DNA from: Panulirus ornatus
Taxonomy: Eukaryota > Arthropoda > Malacostraca > Decapoda > Palinuridae
DNA: 64,000 nt
Direction: 5' to 3'
NCBI RefSeq assembly: GCF_036320965.1
Contig: NC_092225.1
Location: forward strand, 57,419,424-57,483,423
Part shown: positions 35,222 through 46,761 of the stretch, piece after piece
How the letters are laid out: every line of letters starts with the position of its first letter
Numbering within the stretch: position 1 is the first letter of the stretch
Translations under genes and position numbers: made by a program
Notes under the pieces: generated by a model
Database searches by the model: none
Seen by the model: only the letters and a program-made list of their open reading frames with translations
What the model was told of the DNA's origin: nothing

Positions 35222-35740
35222 CCCCAAGATGGGTCGCGTGCATCATCCCAGACAGTGTAAGGTCCTCCACCCTCAACCTATGTTCTCTACAACAAACCTC
35301 TCACCGAAAATGAAATGTCGCATTCAGCATTTTGCTCCTCAGCTGTTCAAATCTCTCTATTCACACTTATGAATGAAAATAACTAAAACCTAAAACTCCC
35401 TCTTGTGGTGTTAACCATAAACCCTCACTAAACACTCCCCTCCTCCAGCAAGGTCTTGCAAAAGCCATCATACAAGCAACCTCGAGTATCAGCTCTCTTA
35501 CGTGTGGGCACGGATGTTGCCCAAGCACGAACAACCACACCTCGCACGTTCAACTCGCTGGGTAAAGTCACCATCTTCCCCGACCCGTCGTGCAGCGTCA
35601 GGCGCCTCTGTCACGTTGGTCCGGGGTGTGTAGCTCCCGGGGCGGTGGCATGAGTGATGACATCGCTGACAACCTGATCCAGCAACGCTACGTTGACGTG
35701 CGAGAAACTCTTTATGACGAAGTCTTAACTGAACATTTTT
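35220..35740. other. Anonymous sequence
   Basis: A 66-codon plus frame (35456-35653) contains VTIFPDPS. A similar VTTFPDPS is found in an unrelated plus frame at about 59765-59790. This could be a shared old repeat. No gene is called. Confidence 0.3.
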
Positions 35741-35741
35741 A

Positions 35742-35831
<90 letters not shown>
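35741..35831. repeat. (TCTA)n-(TA)n compound array
   Basis: About ten TCTA/ATCT units followed by about 24 TA units. It borders the truncated start of the next LINE copy. Confidence 0.95.
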
Positions 35832-35835
<4 letters not shown>

Positions 35836-35839
35836 CATA

Positions 35840-36721
35840 TAAGAGTAAATGTGAATAAGAGCAAGGTTATTAGGTACAGTAGGGTTGAGGGTCAAGTCAA
35901 TTGGGAGGTGAGTTTGAATGGAGAAAAACTGGAGGAAGTGAAGTGTTTTAGATATCTGGGAGTGGATCTGGCAGCGGATGGAACCCTGGAAGCGGAAGTG
36001 GAGCATAGGATGGGGGAGGGGGCGAAAATTCTGGGGGCCTTGAAGAATGTGTGGAAGTCGAGAACATTATCTCGGAAAGCAAAAATGGGTATGTTTGAAG
36101 GAATAGTGGTTCCAACAATGTTGTATGGTTGCGAGGCGTGGGCTATGGATAGAGTTGTGCGCAGGAGGATGGATGTGCTGAAAATGAGATGTTTGAGGAC
36201 AATGTGTGGTGTGAGGTGGTTTGATCGAGTGAGTAACGTAAGGGTAAGAGAGATGTGTGGAAATAAAAAGAGCGTGGTTGAGAGAGCAGAAGAGGGTGTT
36301 TTGAAGTGGTTTGGGCACATGGAGAGAATGAGTGAGGAAAGATTGACCAAGAGGATATATGTGTCAGAGGTGGAGGGAACGAGGAGAAGAGGGAGACCAA
36401 ATTGGAGGTGGAAAGATGGAGTGAAAAAGATTTTGTGTGATCGGGGCCTGAACATGCAGGAGGGTGAAAGGAGGGCAAGGAATAGAGTGAATTGGAGCGA
36501 TGTGGTATACCGGGGTTGACGTGCTGTCAGTGGATTGAATCAAGGCATGTGAAGCGTCTGGGGTAAACCATGGAAAGCTGTGTAGGTATGTATATTTGCG
36601 TGTGTGGACGTATGTATATACATGTGTATGGGGGGGGGGGGGGTTGGGCCATTTCTTTCGTCTGTTTCCTTGCGCTACCCCGCAAACGCGGGAGACAGCG
36701 ACAAAGTATAATACAAAAAAA
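35840..36721 (+). mobile_element. LINE (family L), 5'-truncated copy
   Basis: Starts at AAGAGTAAATGTGAATAAG (RVNVNKSK codons) next to the TA array. It runs to the stop at 36517-36519 and through a short-type 3' UTR with a G13 run at 36630-36642, the TGCGCTACCCCGCAAACGCG motif and a TATAATACAAAAAAAA tail. (TA)n follows from 36722. It is nearly identical to the 3' part of the next copy. Confidence 0.93.
35842..36519 (+). pseudogene. LINE reverse transcriptase C-terminal fragment
   Basis: About 225 open codons from RVNVNKSKVIRYS to VYRG and stop. The FADD catalytic motif is just upstream of the truncation and absent. Compared with the 38753-ending copy the changes are few (for example TLEAEVEHRMGEG versus TMEAEVDHRVGEG). 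The two neighbours are therefore close relatives, either independent recent insertions of one master or a local duplication. Confidence 0.92.

Positions 36722-36787
<66 letters not shown>
36722..36787. repeat. (TA)n array between two LINE copies
   Basis: About 33 TA units. The left side is the A-tail of one L copy and the right side is the inverted 5' part of the next. Confidence 0.95.
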
Positions 36788-36788
<1 letters not shown>

Positions 36789-36790
36789 AC

Positions 36791-37444
36791 CTATCTCTTA
36801 TCCCCTTTGCCTTTGTACAATGGCACTATGCACGCATTCCGCCAATCCTCAGGCACCTCACCATGAGTCATACATACATTAAATAACCTTACCAACCAGT
36901 CAACAATACAGTCACCCCCTTTTTTGATAAATTCCACTGCAATACCATCCAAACCTGCTGCCTTGCCGGCTTTCATCTTCCGCAAAGCTTTCACTACCTC
37001 TTCTCTGTTTACCAAATCATTTTCCCTAACCCTCTCACTTTGCACACCACCTCGACCAAAACACCCTATATCTGCCACTCTATCATCAAACACATTCAAC
37101 AAACCTTCAAAATACTCACTCCATCTCCTTCTCACATCACCACTACTTGTTATCACCTCCCCATTTGCGCCCTTCACTGAAGTTCCCATTTGCTCCCTTG
37201 TCTTACGCACTTTATTTACCTCCTTCCAGAACATCTTTTTATTCTCCCTAAAATTTAATGATACTCTCTCACCCCAACTCTCATTTGCCCTTTTTTTTTT
37301 CACCTCTTGCACCTTTCTCTTGACCTCCTGTCTCTTTCTTTTATACATCTCCCACTCAATTGCATTTTTTCCCTGCAAAAATCGTCCAAATGCCTCTCTC
37401 TTCTCTTTCACTAATACTCTTACTTCTTCATCTCACCACTCACT
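36791..37444 (-). pseudogene. LINE linker and RT fingers, inverted segment
   Basis: The open minus frame (206 codons from the first Met at 37411) holds a charged linker (KRKRQEVKRKVQEVKKKR), NFRENKKMFWKEVNKVRK and WSEYFEGLLNVF. It ends with the first RT blocks ALRKMKAGKAAGLDGIAVEF, GEVPEDWRNACIVPLYKGKG and DKR. These belong N-terminal to the forward segment at 37449. It stops at the (TA)n border. No stop codon falls inside, so the damage is the inversion, not decay. Confidence 0.92.
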
Positions 37445-37448
37445 ACCC

Positions 37449-38753
37449 TTTTCAAATTACAGAGGTATAAGTTTGTTGAGTATTCCTGGTAAATTATATG
37501 GGAGGGTATTGATTGAGAGGGTGAAGGCATGTACAGAGCATCAGATTGGGGAAGAGCAGTGTGGTTTCAGAAGTGGTAGAGGATGTGTGGATCAGGTGTT
37601 TGCTTTGAAGAATGTATGTGAGAAATACTTAGAAAAGCAAATGGATTTGTATGTAGCATTTATGGATCTGGAGAAGGCATATGATAGAGTTGATAGAGAT
37701 GCTCTGTGGAAGGTATTAAGAATATATGGTGTGGGAGGAAAGTTGTTAGAAGCAGTGAAAAGTTTTTATCGAGGATGTAAGGCATGTGTACGTGTAGGAA
37801 GAGAGGAAAGTGATTGGTTCTCAGTGAATGTAGGTTTGCGGCAGGGGTGTGTGATGTCTCCATGGTTTTTTAATTTGTTTATGGATGGGGTTGTTAGGGA
37901 GGTAAATGCAAGAGTTTTGGAAAGAGGGGCAAGTATGAAGTCTGTTGGGGATGAGAGAGCTTGGGAAGTGAGTCAGTTGTTGTTCGCTGATGATACAGCG
38001 CTGGTGGCTGATTCATGTGAGAAACTGCAGAAGCTGGTGACTGAGTTTGGTAAAGTGTGTGGAAGAAGAAAGTTAAGAGTAAATGTGAATAAGAGCAAGG
38101 TTATTAGGTACAGTAGGGTTGAGGGTCAAGTCAATTGGGAGGTGAGTTTGAATGGAGAAAAACTGGAGGAAGTGAAGTGTTTTAGATATCTGGGAGTGGA
38201 TCTGGCAGCGGATGGAACCATGGAAGCGGAAGTGGATCATAGGGTGGGGGAGGGGGCGAAAATTCTGGGGGCCTTGAAGAATGTGTGGAAGTCGAGAACA
38301 TTATCTCGGAAAGCAAAAATGGGTATGTTTGAAGGAATAGTGGTTCCAACAATGTTGTATGGTTGCGAGGCGTGGGCTATGGATAGAGTTGTGCGCAGGA
38401 GGATGGATGTGCTGAAAATGAGATGTTTGAGGACAATGTGTGGTGTGAGGTGGTTTGATCGAGTGAGTAACGTAAGGGTAAGAGAGATGTGTGGAAATAA
38501 AAAGAGCGTGGTTGAGAGAGCAGAAGAGGGTGTTTTGAAGTGGTTTGGGCACATGGAGAGAATGAGTGAGGAAAGATTGACCAAGAGGATATATGTGTCG
38601 GAGGTGGAGGGAACGAGGAGAAGAGGGAGACCAAATTGGAGGTGGAAAGATGGAGTGAAAAAGATTTTGTGTGATCGGGGCCTGAACATGCAGGAGGGTG
38701 AAAGGAGGGCAAGGAATAGAGTGCATTGGAGCGATGTGGTATACCGGGGTTGA
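37449..38753 (+). pseudogene. LINE reverse transcriptase, fingers to C-terminus
   Basis: About 434 open codons, the most complete RT in the window. They show SNYRGISLLSIPGKLYGR, QCGFRSGRGCVDQVFALKN, motif A AFMDLEKAYDRVDRD, motif B GLRQGCVMSPWFF, motif C LLFADDTALVADS (about 37980-38018), RVNVNKSKVIRYS, CFRYLGVDLAADG, YGCEAWAMDR and RPNWRWKDGVKK, ending VYRG and TGA. Both catalytic Asp motifs are present, but the N-terminal RT blocks are inverted upstream and the endonuclease is absent. The plus frame can be read back to 36924, but that extra 175 codons is antisense of the inverted segment. By motif style I lean to an RTE/BovB- or CR1-like clade. Confidence 0.93.
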
Positions 38754-38956
38754 CGTGCTGTCAGTGGATTGAATCAAGGCATGTGAAGCGTCTGGGGTAA
38801 ACCATGGAAAGCTGTGTAGGTATGTATATTTGCGTGTGTGGACGTATGTATATACATGTGTATGGGGGGGGTTGGGCCATTTCTTTCGTCTGTTTCCTTG
38901 CGCTACCTCGGAAACGCGGGAGACAGCGACAAAGTATAAAAAGAAAAAAAAAAAAT

Positions 38957-38997
38957 CTACCTATCTATCTATATAAATCTATATCTGTCTATCTATC

Positions 38998-39060
<63 letters not shown>
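38957..39060. repeat. (TCTA)n-(TA)n compound array
   Basis: Imperfect TCTA units to about 39000 and then about 30 TA units, following the LINE A-tail. Confidence 0.95.
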
Positions 39061-39063
<3 letters not shown>

Positions 39064-39303
39064 CGTAAGAAAATATAATCTCATTTTCTAGTGTCTCCTC
39101 TGTCTCTGATTTCATCTCTCCACCGTTGATTCTTGGATTTATTCGCCTCATATATCTAATACTTTCTTCTCTTACTTCCTTAGAAAAATACTTCACTTTT
39201 ACTCCCCACCCTCCCTAACCCCAACCCCACCAAGATTAATCTCAAGTTATTCTGGGGAGAGACTTGTCATAATGACTTAAGTTAGTCATCTAGTTACATC
39301 TTA

Positions 39304-39305
<2 letters not shown>

Positions 39306-39372
<67 letters not shown>
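39306..39372. repeat. (CT)n microsatellite
   Basis: About 33 uninterrupted CT units. Confidence 0.95.
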
Positions 39373-39375
<3 letters not shown>

Positions 39376-39597
39376 CTCCCTCCCTCTCGTCCTGTACAGA
39401 AGCATATAACCAAAGGTTCATGTTGCTTGCCTCGCTCATAAGAAAGCTTTACGGTGCAGTAAGAGGGCATCGGCTCCGCCAGCGGCCTCATAAACTGGTT
39501 TACGGTGCGGACTGGCTGGTCTCCAAGTATACCACCGGTCTGGAAAACTGACCTGGAGGAACACTGGTTTACGAGTCGAGACTGACACAAGCATGGT

Positions 39598-40865
39598 TCA
39601 TCAGTGTAGGTCTACCTGATGTATTAGTGTAGGTCTCCCAATGTATCAGTGTAGGTCTCCTGGTGTATTAGTGTAGGTCTCCCAGTGTATCAGTGTAGGT
39701 CTCCTGGTGTATTAGTGTAAGCCTCCCAGTGTATCAGTGTAGGCCTACCTGGTGTATTAGTGTAGGTCTCCCAGTGTATCAGTGTAGGTCTCCTGGTGTA
39801 TTAGTGTAAGCCTCCCAGTGTATCAGTGTAGGCCTACTTGGTGTATTAGTGTAGGTCTCCCAGTGTATCAGTGTAGATCTCCTGGTGTATTAGTGTAAGC
39901 CTCCCAGTGTATCAGTGTAGGTCTCCTGGCGTATTATTCTAACCCTCCCAGTGTATCTGTGTAGGTCTCCTGGTGTATTAGTGTAAGCCTCCCAGTGTAT
40001 CAGTGTAGGTCTCCTGGTGTATCAGTGTAAGCCTTCATGTGTATTAGAAGTGTAGGCCTCCCGGTGTGTCTCTGTAGGTCTCCTAGTGTGTCAGTGTTGG
40101 TCTCACGCTGCGTCAGTGTAGATGTGGTATATCAGTGTAGGTCTCCTGGTGTATCAGTGTAACCCTTCATGTGTATTAGGAGTGTAGGCCTCCCGGTGTG
40201 TTACTGTAGGTCTCCTAGTGTGTCAGTGTTGGTCTCACGCTGTGTCAGTGTAGATGTGGTATATCAGTGTAGGTCTTCTGGTTTATCAGAGTAGGTCTCC
40301 TGATGTGTCTGTGTGGGTCCCCTGATGTGTCTGTGTGGGTCTCCTAGTGTGTCAGTGTTGAGGGTCTCCTTGTGTGTCAGTGTAGTGCTCACGCTGTGTC
40401 AGTGTAGATCTCCTGGTATGTAAGTGCAGGTTTCCTGGTGTGTTAGTGCTGGTCTTCTGGTGTATCAGTGTAGGTCTCTTGTGTATTAGTGTACGTTCCT
40501 TGTGTATTGTTTCTTGGTGTATCACTTTATGTCTCGATGTCAGTGTATCAGTGTAGGTCTCCTGGCGTATCTGGTGTATCAGTGTAGGTCTCCTGATACA
40601 TAGGTTTCCTCGTGTATCAGTGAAGGTTTCTTGGTGTATTCGTGTAGGTCTCCTGGTACATTAGTGTAGTCTCCTGGTGTATCTATGTGTCTCCTGGTGT
40701 GCTAGTGTAGATCTGATACATCAGTGCAGGTCGCTTTGTGTATCAGTGAAAGCTTCTAGGTGTATTAGTGTAGGTTTACTAAAGTATCAGCTGCAGGTCA
40801 CAGGATGCGTCAGTGTAGGTCTCTTGGTGTATCAGTAAAGGTCACCTGGTATATCAGCGTAGGAT
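39598..40865. repeat. 22-bp minisatellite, ~1.27 kb, with higher-order units
   Basis: The basic unit is TGTAGGTCTCCTGGTGTATC plus AG, 22 bases, with variants CCCAG, AAGCCTCCCAG and GGCCTACC. Larger blocks repeat as well: a ~128-base block starting at about 40019 recurs at about 40147. Shorter sets of about five units recur between 39600 and 39920. Divergence rises towards the right end (40500-40865). There is no long frame, because stops are frequent in all frames. Confidence 0.92.
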
Positions 40866-41062
40866 ACTGATATACTGTATACATATCCACTGCAAAAAGG
40901 AAAAGCAGACAAGACCCAACTATATGCCAGGGGCTTCTTAAAGTAATTCCTAAGATACACTGACGTGCCTCAGGTACACCTGCTCCTATACAAAAGTAAT
41001 TGACAGATCGAACAGTCTTCTCTTCTTGAGGTAAACCCTATGATAAACATGGAAGACTTGTA

Positions 41063-41070
<8 letters not shown>

Positions 41071-41160
<90 letters not shown>
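41071..41160. repeat. Compound (CT)n-(GT)n microsatellite
   Basis: About 30 CT units followed by about 15 GT units. Confidence 0.95.
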
Positions 41161-41161
<1 letters not shown>

Positions 41162-44100
41162 CCTCAAGGTAAACTTACCGGCATCATAGAATACCTCGGG
41201 AGGTAAACTTGGGTACCTCAGACACATCATCAGTTACGAGGGAGCGTCGCATTTCGACTACAAACGTCACTGCGTAACAGAGGGACTCATTGGTTACTGG
41301 GTATGCAAGCGGCTCCAAATGGTGGCTTACGGGGAAGACTTAAGGATCTCTTAAAAAAACCAGGAGCTTCATAAAAGGCTTTACAGGGCCATTTAATGGG
41401 GCTTTTCGGGTACAGCAGCTGCACCATAAAGTGGTTCACAAGGCAGACTAGTACACACGCTGTGATGATGAGGAGAGGAGGACTTGCACAGGAGGCAGGT
41501 ACCTCATCACCCACGTACGTAGCTGCTGCTCCCGAGTGTTGTCAGTGAGGGGCGTGCGTAATGTATGGCGTCCGACGAATCTTCGTCACTCGTTCCCGGC
41601 ACACGCCTCGCGACAACTGCCCATGATCGTTTGCTTTGTTCGAGTGATGGCTGGTGATGATATGAAAGTATGAACGGTGATGACATGAATGATGGGCGTA
41701 ATGACATGACTGACGGGCATGATAACATGAATGATGGGCAGTAATGACGTGAGTGATGGGCAGTAATAACACGAATGATCACATAGTAATGACGAGTGAT
41801 GGGCAGTAACGCGCGGTAGATGATACTATGATGAACATGGAAGTAAAATATGACGAAAGCAAATAGTCAGGAAGTTAACTAATACGTAGCACATAAATCT
41901 TGGAAAATTGTGGAGGATCGTGACGGAATACCACTGTGGAGCTAAGTCCATCATAAAAGGGATACAACCCTCCTGGAACACCTGGATTACCATATAGTAG
42001 AGCCAGTAAGATTCCAGGGTAGCCGAGGGGGAGATCAAGGGTAACAACTGACATAGGTTTTCCTCAAAGACAATTGTGGGTTACAATGATGTTTGGGTTT
42101 GGGGGGAGACACCCGAAACCTGCGCTGAGAAAATCCTGGGGTGTTAGGGGCTGGGGAGACACAGGGAACCTGCATCTCGAAGTTCCTGGGGTGTCAGGAA
42201 CTGGGGAGACACCAATCATTATATATCTGACCCCATAAAAACTTGTGGCATTCTATACAAAGGAGAGGAATAAAGTTTGAAACAAGATGGGATACAGAAT
42301 AATCTCATTCCTTTGCAGCACCGTGGTCACAATTGGGCCCCTTAAATTAATAGAACTAGAAGACATTACGCTATCAGAAATGGTGGCTCAAGGAAGGAGA
42401 AATACTCTATACACGTTTTCTGTGAATGATCCAGCTTAGCTCGCGGAATCGTTGTAGAAAAATTAAGTGCTTATGAACAGCTTTTTGGTTCCATCAAAAT
42501 GTGCGAATCCCACCCGTGACGTCGCATACACAACCACAACCTGAAATTAATTCAATCTAGGCGGGCGTTCATGTTGTAAAGTACATCTTGAACACCTTGA
42601 AAATCATCGGGTCATATAATGAGGCCAACCGCCTCTAGTTCATCAGAGACAACGAGTTAAGACACTTGATGTCAGGTAGAGAGTGGCTGACATATGAACG
42701 CACTCCACTGTCCTTGTCGTCCAACTTGCGCTCACCAACAGCAACCTATGCTGATCAAGTCACTGACCCAAAACAGAAGGATTATGTACTGGGCACAACT
42801 TGGTCCACTACTCACAGGCGGAGGAACAAGTCGTGTAAGCCATCCACCTTCACTCTTTGACGTTGAGAAATACTTGTTCCTCGACAAAAGTGAAATATGC
42901 ATTCTTTTGCCGAAGCTCTGAAGAAAACTAACTTCATGACACCAGACTGCTTTGAGCACTGCAGTTTCGAACCTTAACAGAAGACCCTTCTCAATGAGTT
43001 ATACTACTTCAAAAATGGATATCAGAACACATCTCAAATACCGTCACTAGTAAGGGAGCCACGTCTCAATATAGATATGATTTAGGTTCTTGACATTTTG
43101 GAGAACACCACAGTGACCACTGTACTGAAATGCAATTTCATACATCTCTCCCAACAAAGGCTTGGCGTACAATGATGAATCGTCTGGAAGTATCACGTTG
43201 GAGTGATATAAGGAAGCGACTGAGTAATTCTGACAGTCGTAAGAGAAGCCATACTGGCTCTCTAGGGGGACGTTAGGTAATCATATCCATCATGAATGAA
43301 TCACCTGTCTCCACTAGCCACTGCCAAAAGGGACCATCAAATCAAGCCCTTTCATAACGCTGGGACAGACTGAACACAGCCTGTCGCAATCATACCCAAC
43401 ACAGACGGCAGCGCACTGAGAAAGTATGACATTTCTTTAAGTGCAAAAACCACAAAAGGATTCCATTTGGAACTCGCTCGTAACGTGACAGCTTTTACAT
43501 TCTTAAATCTTTTTCGACGATTCTTCGCCAGAAGGTCATGCTGCCTGAGCAAAATCTTTTCTTATAAAGGGACAAATCTCCAACCCACAGCAAAATGACT
43601 CCAGAGTCTCTACATGCAATCTCTTGGCTACAAATCACATGGAATGTCAAGAAATCAGTTGAAGGTTTAGACGTTCAGAGTTCCCAGGATGGCTGGCTTT
43701 ATCTAAGGCTTATTCGAGTCGTGAAGAATTGAACCAAAAAAAAAAAAGGATTTTTCGATAAGGAAGGTAATTGAAAAAGAAGTAATCACATTGTTCACTA
43801 GATACAGAGATGAGTATGTAGCAGGCCTCTCTCACAGAATGATGAAAGTACGAGCAATTTCATTTCTGTTGCTCGAACTCCAACGCACTTGACTCTACGG
43901 CAGATCCCTGGGTCGCTCACCAACTGAATCACAATCTCCTCGGTGCTCAGCAGTGATTACGAAGTACCACCGGATGATTATGTGAGGAAACTAAATGGAA
44001 AGAAAACCTTATGTCTGTCTCTCCGTGAGACGTGTTACTAAGTACCCCTACCATTAGTTCAGTTTTCAGACTAGAGATTCAGTTGTAATTTATTAAGGTG

Positions 44101-45087
44101 GACCTAGATACACCTAGCCTTCAAGATGCATCACTGCAATTCATCAATATTCTGAAGGTAATGTTCCTGTTGTTGATATCTATCTTATCCCCGTGGGAGT
44201 ACAGCTTATCGCACCATAGATAAGGATACATGCCCCATCTTAGGATACAGAAACTTCCTGAGAGAAAAAAAGAGCCTTCAGCTAGACCTTAAAGACTTCC
44301 AGCTCAAAGAGGATAAGTTGCCAACTCACGTCTGAATGATGAAGACTGGTTACGAAAAGATGCACAAAAATGGAAATTCCTCTATGTTTCATTTTTCATC
44401 TCCTTTGTGGACGACGTTGTTTATTACAAGGTCTATCTCTCCACTTTATGGTCACAAGATCTTTTAATTTCCTCAGTCAGTGACGTTCCGGAATAGTTAG
44501 ACCTCAATCACAAGTTTTCATAAGGTGTCTAGACACAAGACACATACGTAAAGTATGCCTTCACGGCTTCACAGTAGTTTGACGATTCGATCAAGTCAGG
44601 ATCATTTATGGAAAACCATTTACGTAAGGGCAGATCAAGACAGCTTGGAGAATGTTACACACAAATGTGAACAAACTCTGAAATTCTTCATCTCATTTTG
44701 ATTGACAGATGCTAGCAATCTCCCCGTCCTGGATAATGGTTCATGAAGACTCGAAGTTACTAATTACCAGCATGAAAGTCAGAATGTTACAGACATGATA
44801 ATGACTCAAACTGGAAGCATAAATCTTCCTGACCTTTCTTACTGCGGCAAGTTTTAGATGTGGGCTTTGAGATCAATACAGTGTGTCTCAATATGAAGGC
44901 GGAATACTTACGTTAATATCATCCAACATAACTCCATTTTTTTCCACATTTTGCGTCATTTTGACACCTGACTGAGTCGACACACACAATATGGTATGAA
45001 CATAGCCATAATGAAGAAGCAGCTCTTCACGTACATGCTAACGCCACAGGGAACCTGGTTGGATGTGTCCCGCAGCTGCTGTGGTCC
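41161..45087. other. Anonymous 3.9-kb stretch
   Basis: Minor repeats: GATGGGCAGTAATGAC-like words at 41645-41805, and a two-copy ~57-base repeat around CTGGGGAGACAC at 42095-42215. Short frames around 42666-42959, 43352-43552 and 44320-44500 have no domain I recognise. Element words of L, S1, S2 and PLE are absent. It may be intron or an old, decayed coding region. Confidence 0.4.
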
Positions 45088-45435
45088 TTAGACTCTAACG
45101 CCTTGGTAACTACCTACCCTCACACTGTTGAATGGGAATGTTGGAGAAACAGACGCACCGAAACAGTTGTTACAAACGACACTTCGGTGATGGAGTCTAG
45201 TAACTATTTCATCTTTATCACCATACCACCTCAAGACCCTTTCCACAAAGGCCTCCTGGGGATATGACCCGAGGAGGCCCCTATCGAGTGGCTCACGCAG
45301 CTCCAAGGGCTGCTCTACGTTCCGTAGCAGGGACAGGATGAACTCCTTTGAAACGAGCTCCTTGACGAGACTTTCTTCTTCATCTGGCGATGCTAAAGCC
45401 TTACCATAAGTGACTCTCTCACTTGTGGTATAACC
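45088..45435 (-). CDS. Weak candidate exon, unknown product
   Basis: The minus frame is open for 115 codons, bounded by a TGA upstream (45436-45438) and a TAA at 45088. It reads through an acidic stretch (SPDEEESLVKELVSKEF), a leucine-rich part (ILSLLRNVEQPLELREPL) and LRWYGDKDEIVTRLHHRSVV to a Cys pair (CNNCFG). No ATG is present, so it could only be an internal or terminal exon. A pyrimidine-poor CTTGAG at the upstream edge is a weak splice acceptor. Composition looks more protein-like than most frames here, but I do not recognise a family and it may be chance. Confidence 0.15.
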   Translation of the reverse strand, partial: GYTTSERVTYGKALASPDEEESLVKELVSKEFILSLLRNVEQPLELREPLDRGLLGSYPQEAFVERVLRWYGDKDEIVTRLHHRSVVCNNCFGASVSPTFPFNSVRVGSYQGVRV

Positions 45436-45438
45436 TCA

Positions 45439-46761
45439 AGCAGGCGGAGTCAATTAATTAAACTTTTACGACGCTTGAGGTACCATCTATATTCATTATT
45501 TTTTTCAGTTAAAGTAAACTCATATCGCTGGAATATTTCCCCCGAGTCAATCTGGCATAATTGAGTGCCTCTTGACCCCTTTTTATCAGCTTCCTCCAGG
45601 ACCCATTAATGGGGCATTGTTGGTGTCATGGCTGTGTACGTTTTCTTATTTCTCTTTTACTCATCTCGACTGTCTTGCTCCTCTTGGCTCTGCCTATGAA
45701 CCTCCCATGGTGAGGGGTTCTTTGTGGTACTTGAGGCTCGCGAACGGGCCAATAAGAAAGCTGATTCGGGCCACACACACTGGCATATAGGGTAACAAAG
45801 TAGCAGATACGGTGTCACACTCTGGCCCACGAGGGAACCAATTTGACATATACGGGTCGTAATGCGCTAGGTACAGACGACAGCATATACTTGTCACAGA
45901 TTAGCAAGGTTACAAACACGGAGGGTCACAGTTGGACAGACGCTGGTCATAATGCCCTAAGTTATGCCCAGAACCCGTGTGATCAGGAGCTGCTGGTCAA
46001 GGTCATTGCCAGGTCATACAAACAGGTCGTGAGTGTAAGATAACGAACCATAAAGTCAAAGCTCACTGCTAATACTGCCGAGTATAGGGAAGAAATATGG
46101 GCTTTATCTACATTCATATTATGGCTTAATATGACATTTCTTTCCTGCTACAGAATCTCTCATCTCGAATGTTTTTATCTTGTATTACGCATTCTTTCAT
46201 GCCTTTTCTCATTCTTTCCATCTTTTCCTGAATTCTCATTCTAAATGTCCTTTCTACTCGCCGTTCTGCTATATCTTTCTGTTCCATAATTCTTTCCCTG
46301 TTATAATTCTCATTTCCGTTATATCCAGTTTCCTGTGTTTATTCCTTTAGTCTTACTTCTCTCTTTCCTCACATCCGCGTTTCATCATCGGTGTTTCTAT
46401 CACTTCCTCCTCTCTCCCTTGATCACATACTCTTCCCCAATCCTTCCCCTATTCCTCTTAAACTCTTTATAGGGGTTAGGATTAGCCAGAGAGACTCTCT
46501 GATTATATTACTTTGTGTCACACTCTAAAGCTATTTGTGATAGAAGAATTCACGCACGTTTCCTCAACAATAAAAATTTGAATAACGTTAAGAATTATTA
46601 TGCTAATGCCATACTTATATGCAGATTCTAATCTGGAAGCTATTAGCATGTCAGTGTGGTAATTACCAGACCCCATCTCAGGATTTGCTGCCAGACTCCT
46701 TCAGGACACAAAGACAAAAGAGAAAAAATAATTTCCCTTTTTGGAGGGGTTTATAACTTTA
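45439..46761. other. Anonymous sequence
   Basis: The part from 46130 to 46460 is pyrimidine-rich. No gene or element recognised. Confidence 0.4.

Larger units (their letters stand above)
36788..38956 (+). mobile_element. LINE (family L) with inverted 5' part
   Basis: The 3' part (37445-38956, plus) holds the RT from SNYRG to the stop, the short-type 3' UTR and an A-rich tail. The 5' part (36788-37444) is the segment that should lie just upstream, but in minus orientation. In the source order its last codons, KGKGDKR at the far left, would join SNYRG at about 37450. The internal end of the inverted part faces the left flank and its 5' end faces the forward part. That is the arrangement produced by twin priming during target-primed reverse transcription. 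(TA)n borders both sides. Confidence 0.92.

Noticed and set aside
36924..37448. N-terminal 175 residues of a 609-codon plus frame ending at 38753
   Set aside because: This part is antisense to the inverted RT segment at 36791-37444. Only the part from 37449 is real RT.
42240..45060. Possible decayed retroelement or viral insertion
   Set aside because: Some short frames look protein-like, for example around 44320-44500, but I could not match any to a family, and none connects to the next.
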